Shown here: positions 7,008 through 13,731 of the stretch, in pieces
Position numbering within the stretch: the first letter of the stretch is position 1
How the letters are laid out: each line of letters starts with the position of its first letter
Assembly: GCA_016744485.1 (NCBI GenBank)
Contig: JADGEG010000009.1
Coordinates: forward strand, 1-21,797
DNA: 21,797 nt
Source of the DNA: Arcobacter sp.
GTDB lineage: Bacteria; Campylobacterota; Campylobacteria; Campylobacterales; Arcobacteraceae
Direction of reading: 5' to 3'
Made by a program: the position numbers and the translations under genes
Notes under the pieces: generated by a model
What the model was told of the DNA's origin: nothing
Seen by the model: only the letters and a program-made list of their open reading frames with translations
Database searches by the model: none

Positions 7008-7706
7008 TTATTTACCTCTTCTCTTTTGTGGTCTTCTTTTTGGTTTATCAGTTTCAGGTTTTTCAGCTAAAAGACCTTTTGCAAGTATTTCACCTTTAAA
7101 AATCCAAACTTTTATACCAATACAACCATAAGTAGTATGCCCTTCAGCAAAACCATAATCAATTCTAGCTCTTAAAGTATGTAAAGGAACTCGTCCTTCT
7201 AAATACCATTCAGTTCTAGCCATCTCAGCACCACCTAATCTACCTGAAACAGAAATTTTAATACCTTTTGCACCTGATTTAAGTGCATTTTGCATAACTC
7301 TTTTCATAGCCCTTCTAAATGCAACTCGTCTTTCAAGTTGTTGAGCTATGTTTTCTGCACACAATTGTCCAGATAATTGTGGTTTTCTTTCTTCTTTAAT
7401 ATTAACAGCAATTTCCTTACCTACTAAAGAAGCAAGTTTTGCTTTTAGCTTTTCAACATCTGCACCTTTTTTACCAATAACAATACCAGGTCTTGCTGCA
7501 ACAATAGTAACTCTAACTTTTTTTGCAGTTCGCTCTATTAATGTTTGTGCGATTCCAGCATAATATAATTCTTTCTTAATAAACTTTCGTATTTTATCAT
7601 CTTCAGAAATATTAGTAGGCATAGTAGAAAATTTTGGAAACCATCTTGAATCCCAGTTTCTATTAACCCCTAATCTTAAACCTATTGGATTGACTTTTTG
7701 ACCCAT
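7008..7706 (-). CDS. rpsC: 30S ribosomal protein S3
   Basis: S3 lies at the mRNA entry channel of the small-subunit head and takes part in the ribosome's mRNA helicase activity. The 232-residue product starts MGQKVNPIGLRLGVNRNWDSRW. It has a type II KH domain whose GIVIGKKGADVEKLK loop is intact, and the C-terminal domain with SGRLGGAEMARTEWYLEGRVPLHTLRA (key elements SGRLGGAEMAR and EGRVPLHT). A basic tail PKRRPQKRRGK closes it. The start overlaps the rplV stop by one base and has a GGAG site. Confidence 0.97.
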   Translation of the reverse strand: MGQKVNPIGLRLGVNRNWDSRWFPKFSTMPTNISEDDKIRKFIKKELYYAGIAQTLIERTAKKVRVTIVAARPGIVIGKKGADVEKLKAKLASLVGKEIAVNIKEERKPQLSGQLCAENIAQQLERRVAFRRAMKRVMQNALKSGAKGIKISVSGRLGGAEMARTEWYLEGRVPLHTLRARIDYGFAEGHTTYGCIGIKVWIFKGEILAKGLLAEKPETDKPKRRPQKRRGK

Positions 7707-8038
7707 TACTCATCTCCTTTAGTTACTTGCTCTACTATAATCATAATATGGGCAGTTGGTTTATGCCTAGGTGAAGCAGAACCTCTAGCTCTTGGAGTAA
7801 ATCTTTTTAAAACTGGACCTCTATCTACTCTTGCACTAGTAATTACAGCATTTTCTGGTTCTAATCCAGCATTTGCCACAGCAGATGCTATAACTTTAGA
7901 AATAACTCCAGCAGCTTTATTTGGTGTAAACTCTAAAGATGCAATAGCATACTCAGCATTCATACCTTGAACCTCTCTTGCAATTAATCTAGCTTTTGTA
8001 GGAGATAGTCTTATAAATCTTAATATAGCTCTTGCCAT
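7706..8038 (-). CDS. rplV: 50S ribosomal protein L22
   Basis: L22 lines the peptide exit tunnel with its beta-hairpin loop. The 110-residue product has RFIRLSPTKARLIAREVQG at the N-terminus and RFTPRARGSASPRHKPTAHIMI in the hairpin and final strand (key elements PRARG and RHKPTAHI), the region where macrolide-resistance changes occur in other bacteria. The sequence looks wild type there. The ribosome binding site is part of the last codons of rpsS (AAGGTAGGG), and only one base separates the two genes. Confidence 0.97.
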   Translation of the reverse strand: MARAILRFIRLSPTKARLIAREVQGMNAEYAIASLEFTPNKAAGVISKVIASAVANAGLEPENAVITSARVDRGPVLKRFTPRARGSASPRHKPTAHIMIIVEQVTKGDE

Positions 8039-8039
8039 T

Positions 8040-8318
8040 TTACCCTACCTTCTTCTGTACTGAACCTTTATGACCCTTAAAAGTTCTTGTCGGTGCAAAT
8101 TCACCTAATTTGTAACCAACATGATTTTCTGTAATACTTACAGGTATAAAGTTTCTTCCATTATGTACATTAAAAGTTAAACCTATCATATCAGGTAAAA
8201 CTGTTGATCTTCTTGACCAAGTTTTAATTGGTTTTTTATCATTTGCCTCAACTGCTTTAATAACTTTTTTCATTAGGTGTGCATCTACAAATGGACCTTT
8301 TTTTATTGATCTTGCCAT
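8040..8318 (-). CDS. rpsS: 30S ribosomal protein S19
   Basis: S19 is in the small-subunit head next to S13 and near the A-site tRNA. The 92-residue protein begins MARSIKKGPFVDAHL. It contains TWSRRSTVLPDMIGLT, VHNGRNFIPVSITENHVGYKLGEF (core NHVGYKLGEF) and FAPTRTFKGH, all standard. An AAGGG site lies seven bases before the ATG. It is nine bases after rplB and one base before rplV. Confidence 0.97.
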   Translation of the reverse strand: MARSIKKGPFVDAHLMKKVIKAVEANDKKPIKTWSRRSTVLPDMIGLTFNVHNGRNFIPVSITENHVGYKLGEFAPTRTFKGHKGSVQKKVG

Positions 8319-8327
8319 CTTAAACCC

Positions 8328-9155
8328 TTACTTCTTTTTTCTTGAAATTATTAGTTTATCACTAGCTTTTTTCTTTCTAGTTTTATAACCTTTAGTTGGC
8401 ATACCCCATGGAGTAACGGGGTGTCTACCTGAATTTGTCTTACCTTCTCCCCCACCATGAGGGTGATCAATAGGATTCATAGCAGATCCTCTTGTTTGTG
8501 GTCTGATCCCTAAGTGTCTTTGACGACCAGCTTTCCCAATTACCATATTTGAAAAGTCTTCATTTCCAACAATACCAATTGTAGCCATACAAACAGAAAG
8601 TATTTTTCTCATCTCACCAGATGGTAATCTAAGAACAACATACCTATTTTCTCTACCCATAATTTGAGCATATCCACCAGCACTTCGCGCTATTTGTCCA
8701 CCTTTACCAGGTTTCATCTCAATATTATGAACCATCGTTCCAATTGGAATATTAATAAGTCTCATAGCATTACCTGGTAAAATATCTAAACCAGACTCGG
8801 CAGAAGATATTTTATCTCCAACTTTTAATCCACTTGGCTGTAAAATATATTTTTTATCACCATCAAGGTAAGTAATTAAACAAATTCTACAATTTCTGTA
8901 TGGATCATATTCGATAGTTGAAACAGTACCTTCAACTCCAAATTTTAATCTTTTAAAGTCAATAATTCTGTATAATTTTTTAGCACCTGCTTGTTTATGT
9001 CTTGAAGTTATTCTACCATTATTATTTCTACCCGCTGTTGCTTTAATTCTAACAAGTAAAGATCTAAGTGTAGGCTTAGAAGTAATATCAGAGGTATCCA
9101 TAACAGACATAAATCTTCTAGCAGGAGTAATTGGTCTAAATTTTTTTATTGCCAT
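8328..9155 (-). CDS. rplB: 50S ribosomal protein L2
   Basis: L2 is essential for subunit association and peptidyl-transferase function. The 275-residue product is full length, with the OB-fold and SH3-like domains and the conserved C-terminal MNPIDHPHGGGEGKT segment that carries the functionally important histidine. Other markers are RIIDFKR, GRNNNGRITSRHK, and GKAGRQRHLGIRPQTRG. A strong TAAGGAG site precedes the ATG. The gene lies between rplW and rpsS in the universal order. Confidence 0.98.
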   Translation of the reverse strand: MAIKKFRPITPARRFMSVMDTSDITSKPTLRSLLVRIKATAGRNNNGRITSRHKQAGAKKLYRIIDFKRLKFGVEGTVSTIEYDPYRNCRICLITYLDGDKKYILQPSGLKVGDKISSAESGLDILPGNAMRLINIPIGTMVHNIEMKPGKGGQIARSAGGYAQIMGRENRYVVLRLPSGEMRKILSVCMATIGIVGNEDFSNMVIGKAGRQRHLGIRPQTRGSAMNPIDHPHGGGEGKTNSGRHPVTPWGMPTKGYKTRKKKASDKLIISRKKK

Positions 9156-9165
9156 TCATATCTCC

Positions 9166-9447
9166 TTAAGCTGAAAGGTTCGCTATTTCAGCGCCTTGTG
9201 GTAATGTAACATAGAATTTTTTAAAGTCTGGTCGTTTACCAGTTTTACCTTTAAATTTCTTTACTTTCCCTGCTTGTCTTAAAGAATTAACTTTTAAAGG
9301 TTTAACTCCCCAATATTCTCTAAGAATCTCTTTTAAACTATTTTTTGTCATTCTAGTACTAGTTTGAAAAACAATTACTTCATTTTCTTGAAGTTCAATC
9401 GTTTTTTCAGTATATAATATTGCTTTTATATCTGTAATATCAGCCAT
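9166..9447 (-). CDS. rplW: 50S ribosomal protein L23
   Basis: L23 is at the tunnel exit and is the docking point for trigger factor and SRP. The 93-residue product has an N-terminal IKAILYTEKTIEL, equivalent to the family's 'P-x-x-TEK' segment, then VFQTSTRMTKNSLKEILREYWGVKPLKVNSL (core TKNSLKEI and YWGVKPLKVN), and a lysine-rich loop KVKKFKGKTGKRPDFKK. Sequence conservation is lower than in its neighbours, as usual for L23. An AGAGG site is seven bases upstream; one base separates the start from the rplD stop. Confidence 0.95.
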   Translation of the reverse strand: MADITDIKAILYTEKTIELQENEVIVFQTSTRMTKNSLKEILREYWGVKPLKVNSLRQAGKVKKFKGKTGKRPDFKKFYVTLPQGAEIANLSA

Positions 9448-9448
9448 C

Positions 9449-10039
9449 TTAAACCTCTTTTATTAATACATCAAGTACTGATTTTTCAATAAGTACTGAG
9501 TGATATGCAGAAATTAAGTAAGCATTTACTTCTTGTTTTTCTACCATATAACAACTTTTTATATTTCTAAATGCTAAATAAGTTTTTTCATCAATCGAAT
9601 CAACAACTATAAGAGTATCTCTTTGATTTAATTCACTCATAACTCTAAGAGCATCTTTTGTTTTACCTGAGTCAATTTTAATTGAATCAAGCACAAATAA
9701 AGAAGATTTTTTAACTTGTTCGTTAATAGCAAAATTTAATGCTAAAACTTTTTGCTTCTTATTGATTTTTTGATTATAGTTTCGTTTCGTTGGTCCAAAA
9801 ATTTGACCACCACCTACAAACAAAGGAGATCTTTTAGAACCCCATCTAGCACCACCACTACCTTTTTGTGCTTTTGGTTTTTTACCACCACCTCTTACTT
9901 CTGATCTGTTTTTAACAGATGCAGTATTTGATCTTTGTGCTGCTAAGTATGATTTAACATACAAATACAAATTATGTGAATTAATACTCTCAAATGACTT
10001 AGGTAATTCATTTGTTTTTACTATTATTGCATTACTCAT
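9449..10039 (-). CDS. rplD: 50S ribosomal protein L4
   Basis: L4 has a globular domain on the ribosome surface and an extended loop lining the exit tunnel; in E. coli it also represses the S10 operon. The 196-residue product shows the loop as RSEVRGGGKKPKAQKGSGGARWGSKRSPLFVGGGQIFGP (core GGGKKP, QKGSGGARWGS, FVGGGQIFGP). The start overlaps the rplC stop by four bases (ATGA). Whether L4 autoregulates here is unknown: the rpsJ leader is short and I see no obvious counterpart to the E. coli S10 leader. Confidence 0.97.
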   Translation of the reverse strand: MSNAIIVKTNELPKSFESINSHNLYLYVKSYLAAQRSNTASVKNRSEVRGGGKKPKAQKGSGGARWGSKRSPLFVGGGQIFGPTKRNYNQKINKKQKVLALNFAINEQVKKSSLFVLDSIKIDSGKTKDALRVMSELNQRDTLIVVDSIDEKTYLAFRNIKSCYMVEKQEVNAYLISAYHSVLIEKSVLDVLIKEV

Positions 10040-10611
10040 TTAGCAATCCTTACTCTTCCTAATCCACCATTTGGACCTGAAATTGAACCTTTTAAAATTA
10101 AAATACCAGTTTTATCATCAAAAGATACAACTTCATTTTTAACACTATTTTGTACATTCCCATATTGTCCTGGCATTTTCTTACCTGGTTGTACACGACC
10201 TGGCCATTCTGCATTTCCAATAGAACCTGTTCTTCTACCCATTCTATGTCCATGAGATGCACGACCACCTGCAAAATTCCATCTTTTTACAACACCAGTA
10301 AAACCTCTACCTTTTGTATTAAAAGTAGCTCTTACAATTTTTGCTTTATTAAGTAAAGTTAAATCTAAATCACCAACATCAGTATTTGACACACTTGTTG
10401 TTGCAAATCTATTAAACTCTTTACTTAAATTATATTTTTTTTGTTTACCTTCAATTGTTTTATTCATCTTTTTGCCAGATGAATAAGAAACAATTGCAAC
10501 ACCATCAGTAACTTCACATACTTTTGTATCAAGAACTTTTAAAAGTGTAACAGGAATTGAAGGAACACAAATAGTTCTACTCATACCAATTTTTTCTACA
10601 ATAAATTCCAT
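10036..10611 (-). CDS. rplC: 50S ribosomal protein L3
   Basis: L3 binds 23S rRNA early and reaches towards the peptidyl-transferase centre. The 191-residue product begins MEFIVEKIGMSR and has the family core KGRGFTGVVKRWNFAGGRASHGH (key GRGFTGVVKRW and ASHGH), followed by the loop GKKMPGQYGN, which contains the glutamine that is methylated in E. coli L3. An AAAGG site precedes the ATG by about ten bases. It follows rpsJ after 19 bases, the largest gap in the operon. Confidence 0.96.
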   Translation of the reverse strand: MEFIVEKIGMSRTICVPSIPVTLLKVLDTKVCEVTDGVAIVSYSSGKKMNKTIEGKQKKYNLSKEFNRFATTSVSNTDVGDLDLTLLNKAKIVRATFNTKGRGFTGVVKRWNFAGGRASHGHRMGRRTGSIGNAEWPGRVQPGKKMPGQYGNVQNSVKNEVVSFDDKTGILILKGSISGPNGGLGRVRIAK

Positions 10612-10630
10612 ATTATATTAACCTTTCTTA

Positions 10631-10945
10631 TTATTCTTGACCCATAGATCTAACTTCTACATCTACTTCTGGGGCTAAATCTAGTTTCATTAATGAATCA
10701 ACAGTATCAGGAGTTGCAGAAATAATATCTATTATTCTAGCATGAACTCTAATTTCAAATTGTTCTCGTGAAGATTTATTTACATGAGGACCTTTGATAA
10801 CTGTATATTTTCTAATCTTAGTTGGAAGAGGTATAGGTCCTCTTAATTCAGCACCAGTACGCTTTATAGCTTCTACTATTGATGCAACACTTCTATCTAA
10901 AACTCTGTGATCATAAGCTTTTAGCTTTAATCTAATTTTTTCCAT
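10631..10945 (-). CDS. rpsJ: 30S ribosomal protein S10 (first gene of the operon)
   Basis: S10 is in the small-subunit head and is also NusE, a partner of NusB and NusG in antitermination. The 104-residue product has IRLKLKAYDHRVLDRSVASIVEAIKRTGAELRGPIPLPTK (key elements LKAYDHRVLD and GPIPLPT), HVNKSSREQFEIRVHAR and the C-terminal DLAPEVDVEV, the complete family pattern. An AAAGGA site stands about six bases upstream. rpsL, rpsG, fusA and tuf, which precede it in some bacteria, are not here; the gene is preceded by its own strong promoter. Confidence 0.98.
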   Translation of the reverse strand: MEKIRLKLKAYDHRVLDRSVASIVEAIKRTGAELRGPIPLPTKIRKYTVIKGPHVNKSSREQFEIRVHARIIDIISATPDTVDSLMKLDLAPEVDVEVRSMGQE

Positions 10946-11004
10946 ATTTTTCCTTTAAAGAACTCGTTAGTTGTAAATAAATACACTAAACATTGTTAAA
11001 TGGA
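10946..11004 (-). promoter_or_regulatory. 5' leader of the ribosomal operon with a small hairpin
   Basis: From the predicted start of transcription (about 11003) to the rpsJ start codon there are roughly 58 bases. They include a small stem-loop at 10967-10989: arms TTAGT/ACTAA and GTA/TAC, a one-base bulge and a six-base loop. This is much shorter than the E. coli S10 leader, and I see no L4-binding-like structure. The ribosome binding site AAAGGA lies downstream of the hairpin and is not part of it. A regulatory role is conjecture. Confidence 0.35.
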
Positions 11005-11009
11005 CGGCG

Positions 11010-11038
11010 ATTATAACTTAAAAAATATAGCAAGTCAA
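11010..11038 (-). promoter_or_regulatory. Strong sigma-70 promoter of the S10-spc operon
   Basis: On the minus strand TTGACT (11038-11033) is followed after exactly 17 bases by TATAAT (11015-11010). This is a five-of-six -35 and a perfect -10 with ideal spacing. The spacer is T-rich (TATATTTTTT), as in many Campylobacterota promoters, where the -35 box itself is usually poorly conserved, so such a clear one is notable. Predicted start of transcription is near 11003, about 58 bases before rpsJ. Confidence 0.85.
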
Positions 11039-11075
11039 GTATTTAAACACTTTTCAATACAAATGTCTTATTTTA

Positions 11076-11094
11076 TATCCTTTTTAAAAGGATA
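11076..11094. repeat. 19-base palindrome between the divergent operons
   Basis: TATCCTTTTTAAAAGGATA is a perfect nine-base inverted repeat around one central base. It lies about 38 bases upstream of the -35 box of the ribosomal promoter and about 95 bases upstream of the cheY-side -10 box. There is no T-run after it on either strand, and the central spacing is too tight for a good RNA hairpin, so a protein-binding site is more plausible than a terminator. Chance is possible in such AT-rich DNA, although the CC/GG core makes it less likely. Confidence 0.4.
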
Positions 11095-11188
11095 ATATAA
11101 AAAATATAATAAACTAAGATGATTTAAAATAACATTTTAAAAAATTATTTTTATACTTTGCTTAAGTAACAATTCAAAACAAATTTAA

Positions 11189-11214
11189 TATAATGGTAAA
11201 ATTTTAAATATAAT
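11189..11214 (+). promoter_or_regulatory. Candidate promoter(s) of the cheY-flagellar operon
   Basis: Two perfect TATAAT hexamers occur 20 bases apart on the plus strand (11189-11194 and 11209-11214), 41 and 21 bases before the cheY ATG. No good -35 box stands at 16-18 bases from either, which is common for sigma-70 promoters in Campylobacterota. I found no sigma-54 (TGGCAC-N5-TTGC) or sigma-28-like element here. The first box leaves a more usual leader length. In DNA this AT-rich, TATAAT can arise by chance. Confidence 0.5.
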
Positions 11215-11235
11215 TTTGAGTATGAAGGTACAAAT

Positions 11236-11604
11236 ATGAAAATACTAATAGTTGATGATAGCTCCACAATGAGGAGAATCATAGGCAATGTTGTAATGCA
11301 ATTAGGGTATAAAAAAGACCAGTTTGATGAAGCAGAAGATGGAGTTAAAGCATGGAAGTTATTAAATGAATCTAAGTATGATATAATCTTAACAGATTGG
11401 AATATGCCAAATATGAATGGTTTGGAATTAGTAAAGAACATTAGAAAAGAAGGTGGACATATAAAAACTCCTATAATAATGATTACAACTGAAGGTGGAA
11501 AAACAGAAGTAATAACTGCACTTAAAGCTGGTGTTAATAATTATATTGTAAAACCATTTAATGCAACTATATTAAAAGAAAAACTTGATGGAGTTTTAAA
11601 ATAA
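11236..11604 (+). CDS. cheY: Chemotaxis response regulator CheY
   Basis: CheY carries the chemotaxis signal: phosphorylated by CheA, it binds the flagellar switch (FliM) and changes rotation. The 122-residue protein is a single receiver domain with no output domain. All catalytic residues are present: acid pair Asp7-Asp8, phospho-acceptor Asp54 (LTDWNMP), switch Thr84 (MITTEG), aromatic Tyr103, and Lys106 (VKPF). The WNMPNMNGLELVK stretch and Tyr103 are typical of true CheY rather than other single-domain receivers. A GAAGGT site precedes the ATG. It is the first gene of the motility cluster, directly before a CheZ-type phosphatase, which fits its role. Confidence 0.93.
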   Translation: MKILIVDDSSTMRRIIGNVVMQLGYKKDQFDEAEDGVKAWKLLNESKYDIILTDWNMPNMNGLELVKNIRKEGGHIKTPIIMITTEGGKTEVITALKAGVNNYIVKPFNATILKEKLDGVLK

Positions 11605-11639
11605 ATTTTATAAAAAAGTTATTACAAAAGGTTTAAATT

Positions 11640-12575
11640 ATGAGTATGAGTCAAGAAGAAATAGAATCTTTAATGAATGGTTTGGATATTACTAATGAAG
11701 AAGATCCAGCAGAAGAAGAAACTACTTCAGCTTCAATGTCTGAAGATGATATCAATGATTTAATTGTAGAAACACAGAATATACAAAATCAACACAAAGA
11801 AGAAGACATTGAAACAGTTGATGATATACTTGCTAGCATTGAAGCTACAGAAGTTTTAGCAAATGATGAACCTACAAATGAACAAAATATAGATCAAGCA
11901 AATGATGAACCTACAAATGAACAGGATATAAATCAAGTAAATAATGAAGTTACAAGTAAACAAACAACTATTAAACAGACAAATTCTATTAAAGGTAAAA
12001 ATGATGTTCATGAAGAACTAACCAAACAAAAAATAAATGCAGGCATTTTCCCTTTTCCTGCTAGTGATGACTCAAAAGTAGTAACTCAACTAAATGAAGT
12101 TGCAAATGATGCTGAAGAAAAAGCTGGACAAATCTTTGATGTATTAAGTAATATCTTAGAATATAATGATGATATGCAAACTAATATTCAAAAACTAAAT
12201 AACTTCAATAAAACACAAATAGATATGTTAAATTCTTTAAACAAAAAATTTCCAGACATTAACATATTTACTAAAAATTTAAAAGAAGCTAAAGAAATAA
12301 CACAAAATATTGATGATATATCTAAAAAAATAAATGAAGGAAATAATGAAATATTTTCAGCTATGGAACTAATGCAATTTCATGATATTCATAGGCAAAA
12401 AATTGAAAGAGTTATGTCTGTTATTAAAAAACTGTCAAGTTATCTAAATAATATTTTTGAAGATGATAATCCAGAAAAAGAATTAGTTGTTGCAAAACAT
12501 ATTGCAGGAGATACAAATAATGATTTAGTTAATGAAGATGATTTAGATTCATTAATCTCAGAATTTAACAAATAA
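11640..12575 (+). CDS. cheZ: Remote CheZ-type CheY-P phosphatase with multiple CheY-binding-like peptides
   Basis: The C-terminal half (about 150-275) is helical and contains FHDIHRQKIERV at 247-258. This aligns with the E. coli CheZ catalytic stretch FQDLTGQVIKRM, placing Asp249 and Gln253 on the essential Asp and Gln. The last residues, NEDDLDSLISEF (298-309), resemble the C-terminal CheY-binding tail of CheZ. The N-terminus, MSQEEIESLMNGL (3-15), resembles instead the CheY-binding peptide of FliM; similar acidic segments recur at 34-42 (SEDDINDLI) and 60-67 (VDDILASI). Residues 74-99 are a 13-residue tandem repeat in a low-complexity linker. Remote CheZ proteins are known in Helicobacter. 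Position next to cheY supports the call; the multiple-peptide reading is my inference. The gene lies 35 bases after cheY with an AAAGG site. Confidence 0.8.
   Translation: MSMSQEEIESLMNGLDITNEEDPAEEETTSASMSEDDINDLIVETQNIQNQHKEEDIETVDDILASIEATEVLANDEPTNEQNIDQANDEPTNEQDINQVNNEVTSKQTTIKQTNSIKGKNDVHEELTKQKINAGIFPFPASDDSKVVTQLNEVANDAEEKAGQIFDVLSNILEYNDDMQTNIQKLNNFNKTQIDMLNSLNKKFPDINIFTKNLKEAKEITQNIDDISKKINEGNNEIFSAMELMQFHDIHRQKIERVMSVIKKLSSYLNNIFEDDNPEKELVVAKHIAGDTNNDLVNEDDLDSLISEFNK
11859..11936 (+). repeat. Two 39-base tandem repeats within the cheZ linker
   Basis: Units at 11859-11897 and 11898-11936 differ at only three positions or so and encode ANDEPTNEQNIDQ and ANDEPTNEQDINQ. A third, degenerate unit (VNNEVTSKQTTIK) may follow at 11937-11975. 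The unit length is a multiple of three, so gain or loss of copies would keep the frame and change only the linker length between the N-terminal peptides and the phosphatase domain. Confidence 0.85.
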
Positions 12576-12587
12576 TTAAGGAAAAGC

Positions 12588-13307
12588 ATGAATCAAGGAA
12601 CATACCCTTTAGCAGCGGCTATGATTAATCAATTAAATAGGCTTGATATGATTTCTAATAATTTATCTAATTTAAATACAAATGGATTTAAACAAGAATC
12701 ACTGGCACAAGGTACCTTTAATCATTATTTAAAAAAAGCAGAAAAAAATAATATTCAAACTACAAAAATTAATACCATTACAAATACTATTCCAAAAACT
12801 GATTCAAAGTTTATCAGTAGTAAGCAAGGTATTGTTGATATTACAGGTAATACTTTAGATTTTTCTTTAAAAAATAATAATACATTCTTTAAAATCAAAA
12901 CTAAAAATGATGATATAACTTATACAAGAGATGGTGCTTTTAAAATATTAAACAATTTTTTAGTTGATTCAAATGGTAATTATGTTTTAAATAATGATAA
13001 TGAAGCAATAGTAGCACAAGATGATTTTGTAAGTCAAATTTCTATAGTTAAAACGAATTTTAAAAACTTAGAAAAATTTCAAGATAATTTATATAAAACA
13101 AAAGATATAAAACAAATAATACAACTTGAACAAAATGATGGAGAATTATTGCAAGGTTCAATTGAAAAATCAAATATTAATGCTGTTCTTTCTATGGTTT
13201 CTTTAATCGATGCACATAGAAGATTTGAACAAGCACAAAAAGGAATATTAAGCATTGATGAGCTTAATCAAAAAGTAATAGATAAAATTGGAGGAAATAC
13301 TAGATAA
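12588..13307 (+). CDS. flgF: Flagellar rod protein, FlgF-like
   Basis: This is a member of the FlgF/FlgG/FlgE axial family, building part of the rod that crosses the periplasm. The 239-residue protein has the N-terminal rod motif (LDMISNNLSNLNTNGFK, 19-35), a middle part with the 'LDFSLKNNNTFFKI...YTRDGAFKI' pattern, and the C-terminal coiled-coil region with LLQGSIEKSNINAV (187-200) then RRFEQAQKGI (211-220). The RRFE-x-Q-x-K segment and overall length are closer to FlgF than FlgG, but FlgG2-type naming as in Campylobacter is possible. There is no signal peptide, as expected for type III export. An AAGGA site precedes the ATG; the stop overlaps flgB by one base (TAATG). Confidence 0.75.
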   Translation: MNQGTYPLAAAMINQLNRLDMISNNLSNLNTNGFKQESLAQGTFNHYLKKAEKNNIQTTKINTITNTIPKTDSKFISSKQGIVDITGNTLDFSLKNNNTFFKIKTKNDDITYTRDGAFKILNNFLVDSNGNYVLNNDNEAIVAQDDFVSQISIVKTNFKNLEKFQDNLYKTKDIKQIIQLEQNDGELLQGSIEKSNINAVLSMVSLIDAHRRFEQAQKGILSIDELNQKVIDKIGGNTR

Positions 13308-13714
13308 TGAAAGCAAGTAATATTTCAGATTTATTATTTAATCAATTGCATTATAGAAGTGAAAAACAAAAAATTATTACTAGTAATATTTCTAATATAA
13401 ACACACCAAGTTATAAAACAAAAGATTTAAAGTTTGAACAAGAAATACAAAAAATTAATGTGCAAAATGATTTGCAATTAAAATTAACTAATCAAAATCA
13501 TATAAATAGCAAGTTAAATACGAATGCTACAAGTAAATTTAAAATTTATGAAACAAAAAACTTAGAAGAACAAAATGATGGTAATAATGTAAATTTAGAC
13601 ACTCAGATGAGCCTTATGTCAAAAAATAAAATTATTTTTGATGCCATACAAATGTCAATTAAAAAAGACTCGAGATTATTAAGATCAGTTATTGAATCTT
13701 CATCAAAAAATTAA
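13307..13714 (+). CDS. flgB: Flagellar basal-body rod protein FlgB
   Basis: FlgB is a proximal rod subunit joined to the MS ring through FliE. The 135-residue product has the N-terminal NISNINTPSYKTKDL (27-41) and the FlgB-specific NDGNNVNLDTQMSLMSKN (90-107), followed by a helix ending LLRSVIES. FlgC would end with a different pattern (NVN-x-V-x-EM), so FlgB is the better fit. Its start overlaps the previous gene by one base, with GGAGG about 12 bases upstream. Unusually, flgC and fliE do not follow; fliF comes next after 17 bases. Confidence 0.88.
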   Translation: MKASNISDLLFNQLHYRSEKQKIITSNISNINTPSYKTKDLKFEQEIQKINVQNDLQLKLTNQNHINSKLNTNATSKFKIYETKNLEEQNDGNNVNLDTQMSLMSKNKIIFDAIQMSIKKDSRLLRSVIESSSKN

Positions 13715-13731
13715 TTTAGGAATATACTAAT

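Noticed and set aside
7698..7970. 90-codon plus-strand frame opposite rplV
   Set aside because: Antisense shadow; its Ala/Leu-rich translation mirrors the codons of L22.
11151..11441. 96-codon minus-strand frame across the cheY promoter and cheY start
   Set aside because: It covers the complement of a fully conserved cheY and its upstream region; no known domain.
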